DNA from: Marinirhabdus sp963793275
GTDB taxonomy: Bacteria > Bacteroidota > Bacteroidia > Flavobacteriales > Flavobacteriaceae
Reading direction: 5' to 3'
Assembly (NCBI GenBank): GCA_963793275.1
Contig: CAWBZL010000003.1
Location: forward strand, 248,001-312,000
Length of the DNA stretch: 64,000 nucleotides
Shown here: one piece after another, positions 59,074-64,000 of the stretch
Layout of the letters: each line of letters begins with the position of its first letter
How positions within the stretch are numbered: the stretch's first letter is position 1
Translations under genes and position numbers: made by a program
Notes under the pieces: model-generated
Databases searched by the model: none
The model's input: the letters and a program-made list of their open reading frames with translations, nothing else
Told to the model about the DNA's origin: nothing

Positions 59074-60630
59074 ATGGAAAAAGTGCAACCTCAAACTACC
59101 TACAAATCACGCTCCGCGCAGGTAATCTCGTTGGAAAAAGGAAAATTACCACCACAAGCAATTGATTTAGAGGAGGTTGTGTTGGGAGCCATGATGATCG
59201 ATAAAAAAGGAGTAGATGAGGTGATCGATATTCTTTCGGCCGATGTTTTTTACAAACAATCACATCAGCATATTTTTGAAGCCATTCACATGCTGTTTGA
59301 AAACAGTGAGCCGGTAGACTTATTAACCGTTGCCAGCCAGTTAAAAAAGAGTTCTACACTGGAAGCAGCAGGAGGTGAATTTTATCTGGTTCAGTTAACC
59401 CAAAAAGTATCTTCTTCAGCACATATTGAGTTTCACGCACGAATTATTTTACAGAAATACATTCAGCGCTCTCTCATTAAAATTTCAAACGAAATTATTG
59501 AAGAATCGTACGACGAAACAACCGATGTTTTTGATCTTCTGGATACCGCCGAAAGTAAATTATACGAAATTACCCAGGGAAATATAAAACGATCTTCTGA
59601 AACAGCACAACAATTAGTAATACAGGCAAAGAAGAAAATTCAGGAAATTGCCAATCGTGAAGGATTATCCGGGATACCATCAGGATTTGATAGAGTAGAT
59701 AAACTTACTTCCGGCTGGCAGCCAAGTGACCTTATTATTATAGCTGCGCGTCCGGGTATGGGTAAAACGGCCCTTACCTTGTCTATGGCCAGGAACATGG
59801 CGGTAGAACATAATATACCTGTGGCGTTCTTTAGTCTGGAGATGTCTTCGGTACAATTAATTACGAGACTTATTTCTTCGGAAACGGGACTTTCTTCAGA
59901 AAAACTACGTACCGGAAATCTGGAAAAACACGAATGGGAACAGCTAAATGTAAAAGTAAACGGGCTTGAAAAAGCACCTTTATTTATTGACGATACACCC
60001 TCACTTTCTATTTTCGATCTACGGGCAAAAGCAAGACGATTATCCTCACAACATGGCATTAAGCTAATTATGATAGACTACCTGCAGTTAATGACCGCAG
60101 GAGGAAGCCAAAAAGGCGGAAACCGTGAACAGGAGATTTCAACCATTTCGCGTAACCTGAAAGCGTTGGCAAAAGAACTGGCCATTCCGGTAATCGCACT
60201 ATCCCAATTATCCCGTGCCGTGGAAACCCGTGGAGGAAGTAAGCGTCCATTACTGAGTGACCTGCGTGAATCCGGAGCGATTGAGCAGGATGCAGATATT
60301 GTAAGCTTTATCTACCGTCCCGAATACTACAAAATTGAAGAATGGGATGACGAAGAACGTTCCCCAACCGAAGGCCAGGGAGAATTTATTGTAGCCAAGC
60401 ACCGTAATGGTGGATTGGACGAGATTCGCTTAAAATTCGTAGGGCATTTAGGACGTTTTGAAAATTTGGAAACCTTCGACTTTACGGGAGAATTCCACAG
60501 TAGTATGAACGCCGCTGCCAATGACGATACCTTCAAAACAGATAACCTTCCTAGTCCGGATGAAGCTTTTGGTAGCTCCATGAACGACGATCTCTCTCCG
60601 CAGAATGGAGAAGATGATGTGCCCTTTTAA
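59074..60630 (+). CDS. dnaB: Replicative DNA helicase DnaB
   Basis: This 518-residue hexameric helicase unwinds DNA at the fork. The N-terminal domain (about 20-125) begins PPQAIDLEEVVLGAMMIDKK; the RecA-like domain has IPSGFDRVDKLTSGW, Walker A AARPGMGKTALTLSMA, Walker B/H2 IKLIMIDYLQLM, and SQLSRAVETRGGSKRPLLSD with LRESGAIEQDADIV (arginine finger region). The tail beyond residue 465 is unstructured, acidic and ends GEDDVPF, close to the C-terminal tip of SSB (DDDIPF). Its ATG is preceded by a TACATTCG box 6 bases upstream, weakly like a -7 element. Confidence 0.97.
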   Translation: MEKVQPQTTYKSRSAQVISLEKGKLPPQAIDLEEVVLGAMMIDKKGVDEVIDILSADVFYKQSHQHIFEAIHMLFENSEPVDLLTVASQLKKSSTLEAAGGEFYLVQLTQKVSSSAHIEFHARIILQKYIQRSLIKISNEIIEESYDETTDVFDLLDTAESKLYEITQGNIKRSSETAQQLVIQAKKKIQEIANREGLSGIPSGFDRVDKLTSGWQPSDLIIIAARPGMGKTALTLSMARNMAVEHNIPVAFFSLEMSSVQLITRLISSETGLSSEKLRTGNLEKHEWEQLNVKVNGLEKAPLFIDDTPSLSIFDLRAKARRLSSQHGIKLIMIDYLQLMTAGGSQKGGNREQEISTISRNLKALAKELAIPVIALSQLSRAVETRGGSKRPLLSDLRESGAIEQDADIVSFIYRPEYYKIEEWDDEERSPTEGQGEFIVAKHRNGGLDEIRLKFVGHLGRFENLETFDFTGEFHSSMNAAANDDTFKTDNLPSPDEAFGSSMNDDLSPQNGEDDVPF

Positions 60631-60799
60631 GGACTATAAAACAGCCAATCGTGCTCATTTTACAGGTGCCTTATCTAAAATATCGTAGCGAAATTATTTA
60701 AATTATTGTTTTCACGTTGCTGTATGAATCACACGCATAGTACTTTATTTTACTATTTAAAGTATTTTCTATATTTTAATAGGGTTAAATTGAGAACAG

Positions 60800-61831
60800 A
60801 TGTACAAAAAAAAGTTGCTACAGATTGTTTTGCTTTGGTTACCATTTATTACAGTATCCCAAACAAACATTAAAAAAACCGAAGTACTTATTTTGGGAAC
60901 ACCGCATTTATTCGAGATAGAAAATTTCAATCCGTCTATGCTGTCTGCTGTAAAAGAAAAATTAAACACCTATGAGTTTGATGTAGTTTGTGTTGAAAAA
61001 ATGCCGGGGCAGTTATTATACGATATTTCAAAAAGAGAGGATACTTTTTTTAATGGATTGAAGAGAATGCAAGCGCATATTAAGTTGGCAGATTCTGTTC
61101 AATCTGAAATAGGCGGCACATTTTTGACTTCTGAAAGAAAAATTTCAGAAATCCTCTTGAAAGAACAATTAACTGATGAGGATAGAAAGGATCTTCTTTA
61201 CCACTATATTGCAACAACAAATATTCCATCTGCGGCCCTGCAGTTTTTGTATTTAAAACAAAAACCAAATGTGTTTACAACAGAACTAGATACATATCTT
61301 AAAGCATATATTAAAAAAGTAGTGGCGAGCAGTAATGAATATTTCTCTCTGGCGGCTCCCTTAGCCTTCGAAAATAAACTTAACAAAATAGAGCCCATCG
61401 ATAATATGCAGGATATGGCACTTTTAACTAAATATTATCCGTCATTTATGCAAGATTTTAATGACAATCCAGAAATTATTGAAAAAGTAATGAATGCGGC
61501 GGTTCTCAAAAAAAGTGAGGCATTAAAACAGGAAGCAGTTAAAAATAATGATCTTTCTAAGCTCTATTCCTTTGTAAATAGCAAAGAGTATATGGAAAAT
61601 GATTTCATTGCTCAATGGCAAATTTGGTTAGAAACTAATTTTGCATCCAATTCCGATAGGGCAAGATATTCACTATGGGAAATGCGTAATTTGCAGATTT
61701 CGGCAAATATACTTAATGTGGTTGCGAGGCACCCAAAAGAGAAAATTTTGGTAATTATAGGTTCCTCCCACAAAAGTTTCTTAGAAAAATACTTAAGACA
61801 AATAGTCGATATCAAGTTGTTGACATACTAG
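60800..61831 (+). CDS. DUF5694-like exported protein
   Basis: This 343-residue protein has a signal peptide (KKLLQIVLLWLPFITVSQ). The mature part opens with TEVLILGTPHLFEIENF, then YEFDVVCVEKMPGQLL, and closes with EKILVIIGSSHKSFLEKYLR, the layout of DUF5694 and of the wider TraB/ChaN-like fold, where the GTPH and GSSHKSFLE segments form a His-Glu site suggestive of a metal-dependent hydrolase. Function unproven. It is a single gene with 168 bases of unremarkable spacer upstream. The assignment rests on motifs only. Confidence 0.65.
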   Translation: MYKKKLLQIVLLWLPFITVSQTNIKKTEVLILGTPHLFEIENFNPSMLSAVKEKLNTYEFDVVCVEKMPGQLLYDISKREDTFFNGLKRMQAHIKLADSVQSEIGGTFLTSERKISEILLKEQLTDEDRKDLLYHYIATTNIPSAALQFLYLKQKPNVFTTELDTYLKAYIKKVVASSNEYFSLAAPLAFENKLNKIEPIDNMQDMALLTKYYPSFMQDFNDNPEIIEKVMNAAVLKKSEALKQEAVKNNDLSKLYSFVNSKEYMENDFIAQWQIWLETNFASNSDRARYSLWEMRNLQISANILNVVARHPKEKILVIIGSSHKSFLEKYLRQIVDIKLLTY

Positions 61832-61994
61832 CATTATATATTTTAATTAGTTTATAATGGTATGCGTTTTTAGAACTAAGTTAATCTTACACCTTTTCAC
61901 TCACTATAAATTAAATAGCGATACGTGCAAATTCTATATTCCAAATGTTTCTATACCTTCAAAACTTTGGCTCAAAATTTGTACCTTCCCCGGT

Positions 61995-63257
61995 ATGATA
62001 CAACGTTTTATTATAGCCCTGCTATTTTTCAGCTTTAGCTTTTCTGCTTCAGCATCGTATATATTAATACCCATGGATGCCGAAGGCCAGAAAGAACACC
62101 TTAAAGCTTACGGACTTACCTATTGAACCTTAGAAAAAAACCAGAAAGTAAAATGGTTACTTAATTATCGTGGCGGTTCATTTTTGCTGCCCGATGTCGA
62201 AGAAATAAGAAAAGAATGCCAGATACGCGGTATCTCTTTTGAAGTAGTAAGTGACTCCAAAACGGAGCAAATTCTGTTAGAAATTGCCAGTCCTTCCCAA
62301 AACATGGAAGCGGTGGTTCTTGAAAAAGCACCAAAAATAGCGGTGTATTCTCCCAAAGGAAATCAGCCCTGGGACGATGCCGTTACCATGGTGTTAACTT
62401 ATGCCGAAATTCCTTACACGGTTGTGTACGATGAAGAAGTGTTGAGCGATCAATTATTGCTATACGATTGGTTACACGTACACCACGAAGATTTCACCGG
62501 CCAGTATGGAAAATTTTATAGAGCCTATCGCGCCGCTCCCTGGTATATTGAAGAAAAACGAAAGTCTGAAATGTTGGCCGCAAAACTGGGCTACGATAAA
62601 GTTTCAGAAGAAAAAAGAGACGTTGCTTTAAAAATTAGAGATTACGTAATTGGTGGTGGTTTTATGTTTGCGATGTGTAGCGCCACCGATAGTTTTGATA
62701 TTGCTCTGGCCGCAGAAGGGGTAGACATTTGTGAACCAATGTTTGATGGTGACCCCAGCGAGCCCGGTTATCAAAGTAAAATAGATTACAACAAAACATT
62801 TGCTTTTAAAGAATTTATACTGGAACGAAGCCCTATGGTATATGAGTATTCCAGCATCGATACAACACAGGACAGGCGTATTGCAAAAGAGACAGATTAT
62901 TTTAGCTTAATGGATTATAGTGCTAAATGGGATCCAATTCCGTGTATGTTAGTACAAAACCATACCTCTTTGGTCAAAGGGTTTATGGGACAAACAACAG
63001 CGTATGATAGTAGAACTGTAAAAGCGAATGTATTAGTTATGGGCCAGAATAAAACCAATAACGAGGCGAGGTACATCCACGGTATAAAAGGAAAAGGCTT
63101 TTTCACCTTTTACGGCGGTCACGATCCCGAAGATTACCAGCATAGAGTAGGAGATGCTAAAACTGAATTAGCATTACACCCCAATTCTCCGGGCTACAGG
63201 CTTATCCTTAACAATGTTTTATTTCCCGCAGCGAAAAAGAAAAAGCAGAAGACCTGA
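61995..63257 (+). pseudogene. Asparagine-synthetase-B-like exported protein, interrupted by in-frame TGA
   Basis: One frame of 420 codons is broken at codon 44 by TGA (62124-62126): HLKAYGLTY, stop, TLEKNQKVKWLLNYRGG. In homologues as I recall them a Trp stands here, so a single TGG to TGA change explains it. A signal peptide leads (MIQRFIIALLFFSFSFSASA), then YILIPMD. The remaining 376 codons are intact and include SPSQNMEAVVLEKAPKIAV, GGGFMFAMCSATDSFDIAL and KGKGFFTFYGGHDPEDYQH. This family is annotated asparagine synthetase B in Bacteroidota but lacks an obvious glutaminase Cys, so the name may be misleading. If the stop is real, no signal peptide joins the body. Confidence 0.85.
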
Positions 63258-63258
63258 T

Positions 63259-64000
63259 TTAATTTGTAGCGCCTAGTAATAAGTTACACGCTCGTAAATA
63301 GTTGTTACCACAGGATTTTTTAAGCCAGTACTGAGCTTTTTTCTTCTCCTGTGAACCCGTTTTATTTTCTTTTAAGAACTGAGCCAGCATATACTGCCCG
63401 TAGGCATCTTGTTGCTCTGCGGCCTTTTTATAATATTGAAAGGCCAATTTTTTGTACTGTTTTTGCTTATTCCTGTTGCCGTACTCCTTACTTAGCTTTT
63501 CATATAATAAACCTAAGGCAGTTTGTGATTGTGAAAGGTTTTGAGCCGCAGCTTTTAGGAACCAATCCAGTGCCAGCTTTGTATTTGCATCATTGTTATT
63601 TTTAGAGCGTTGAAAATAATAACTCCCCAGATTATGTTGCGCAAACGGATCTCCATTAGCGGCAGCAATCCTATAATAAGTAAACGCTTTCTTTTTATCA
63701 GTCTCAAACTGAAGTCCGTTAGAGTACATAAACCCCAGATTATACTGTGCAAAACTATTCTGTTCCAGCGCTGCAGGAATGATATAGGTAAGTGCTTTTT
63801 TTCTGTCTTTTTTTATTCCAATTCCGTTTCTGTAAATATACCCTAACTTAGCCTTTGCAAGAGCGGACGTATCTTCTTCCAGTTCTTTAATTATTTTGGC
63901 CATCAATGTTGGATTTGTTTTCTGCTTAAGAATGTTATTTCGCCATGAAATAATTGTTGTAGTAGTAGTTTTTTCTTTAATTTTTGAAACGTAAGTTTCG
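63259..64000 (-). CDS. Sel1-like repeat protein, 5' end beyond the right edge
   Basis: The frame is open from its stop at 63259 to the last base, so this gene is cut by the window; the ATG at 63901-63903 is internal. Upstream residues read ETYVSKIKEKTTTTTIISW and RNNILKQKTNPTLMAKII, plausible coding sequence. The visible 247 codons contain about five Sel1/TPR-like repeats: ALAKAKLGYIYRNGIGIKKD, SFAQYNLGFMYSNGLQFETD, PFAQHNLGSYYFQRSKNNND, SQTALGLLYEKLSKEYG and AYGQYMLAQFLKENKTG. These form protein-binding solenoids. In Bacteroidota such repeats often follow a protein kinase domain, but none is visible. It is convergent with the AsnB-like gene (1-base gap). Confidence 0.8.
   Translation of the reverse strand, partial: ETYVSKIKEKTTTTTIISWRNNILKQKTNPTLMAKIIKELEEDTSALAKAKLGYIYRNGIGIKKDRKKALTYIIPAALEQNSFAQYNLGFMYSNGLQFETDKKKAFTYYRIAAANGDPFAQHNLGSYYFQRSKNNNDANTKLALDWFLKAAAQNLSQSQTALGLLYEKLSKEYGNRNKQKQYKKLAFQYYKKAAEQQDAYGQYMLAQFLKENKTGSQEKKKAQYWLKKSCGNNYLRACNLLLGATN

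Noticed and set aside
62124..62126. TGA as a selenocysteine codon in the AsnB-like gene
   Set aside because: The expected residue is Trp and not Cys, no clear SECIS-like hairpin follows immediately, and selenoproteins are rare in Flavobacteriia.

Overview
The window is a stretch of chromosome from a marine-type member of the Flavobacteriaceae (phylum Bacteroidota). The DNA is AT-rich. It carries promoters of the Bacteroidota form (TAnnTTTG -7 element, TTG about 17-20 bases upstream). It encodes type IX secretion (T9SS) cargo with type A and type B sorting domains, a fused SecDF, many short lipoproteins, an archaeal/eukaryal-type ProRS and a zeaxanthin-type carotenoid operon. Almost everything is chromosomal core; I see no insertion sequence, prophage, plasmid or CRISPR array.

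Layout. 0-7 kb: partial VOC protein, small stress-type proteins, a T9SS cargo gene broken by a stop, a lipoprotein, a HerA-like ATPase, a secreted protein, a lipid-anchored RidA, queE and a DUF2911 protein. 7.5-15 kb: gyrB, mdh, a small membrane-anchored protein, secDF and the remains of a decayed lipoprotein gene. 15-20 kb (minus strand): cysS-yidD-lgt-DUF192 and folE. 19.6-26.6 kb: a small exported protein and a 2139-residue T9SS type B surface protein with fourteen repeats of about 95 residues. 27-36.6 kb: a FadL-like porin, a Gly/Tyr/Trp- then Ser/Arg-rich lipoprotein, proS, tRNA-Glu, rpsT, an HTTM/gamma-carboxylase-like membrane protein, coaD, ddl, a PASTA protein and rluD. 36.6-44.7 kb: an FG-GAP T9SS protein, yaaA, the kdsD-tatC-AhpD-like-lptB unit and recQ. 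44.7-49.2 kb: the operon merR(B12)-crtI-crtB-crtZ-crtYcd. 49.4-64 kb: tRNA-Leu, tRNA-Lys, aroK, a phosphoribosyltransferase, an S4 protein, an FKBP-like lipoprotein, a two-gene transketolase, tgt, lptF/G, an EamA transporter, accA, dnaB, a DUF5694-like protein, an asparagine-synthetase-B-like gene broken by TGA, and a Sel1 protein that runs off the right edge.

How genes work together. The carotenoid operon should make zeaxanthin from geranylgeranyl diphosphate under a CarH/LitR-like regulator. queE and tgt both serve queuosine biosynthesis. SecDF, YidD, TatC and Lgt serve protein export and membrane insertion. KdsD, LptB and LptF/G serve lipopolysaccharide synthesis and export.

Points most worth a second look: (1) three disrupted reading frames; (2) degenerate 7-bp-periodic tracts that run up to the -7 boxes of queE, the 10.74-kb gene and tgt, two of these with almost no 5' leader; (3) a B12-type MerR regulator lacking some photochemically important residues known from CarH; (4) a DnaB ending in an SSB-like acidic tip; (5) the giant repeat protein with its small partner.
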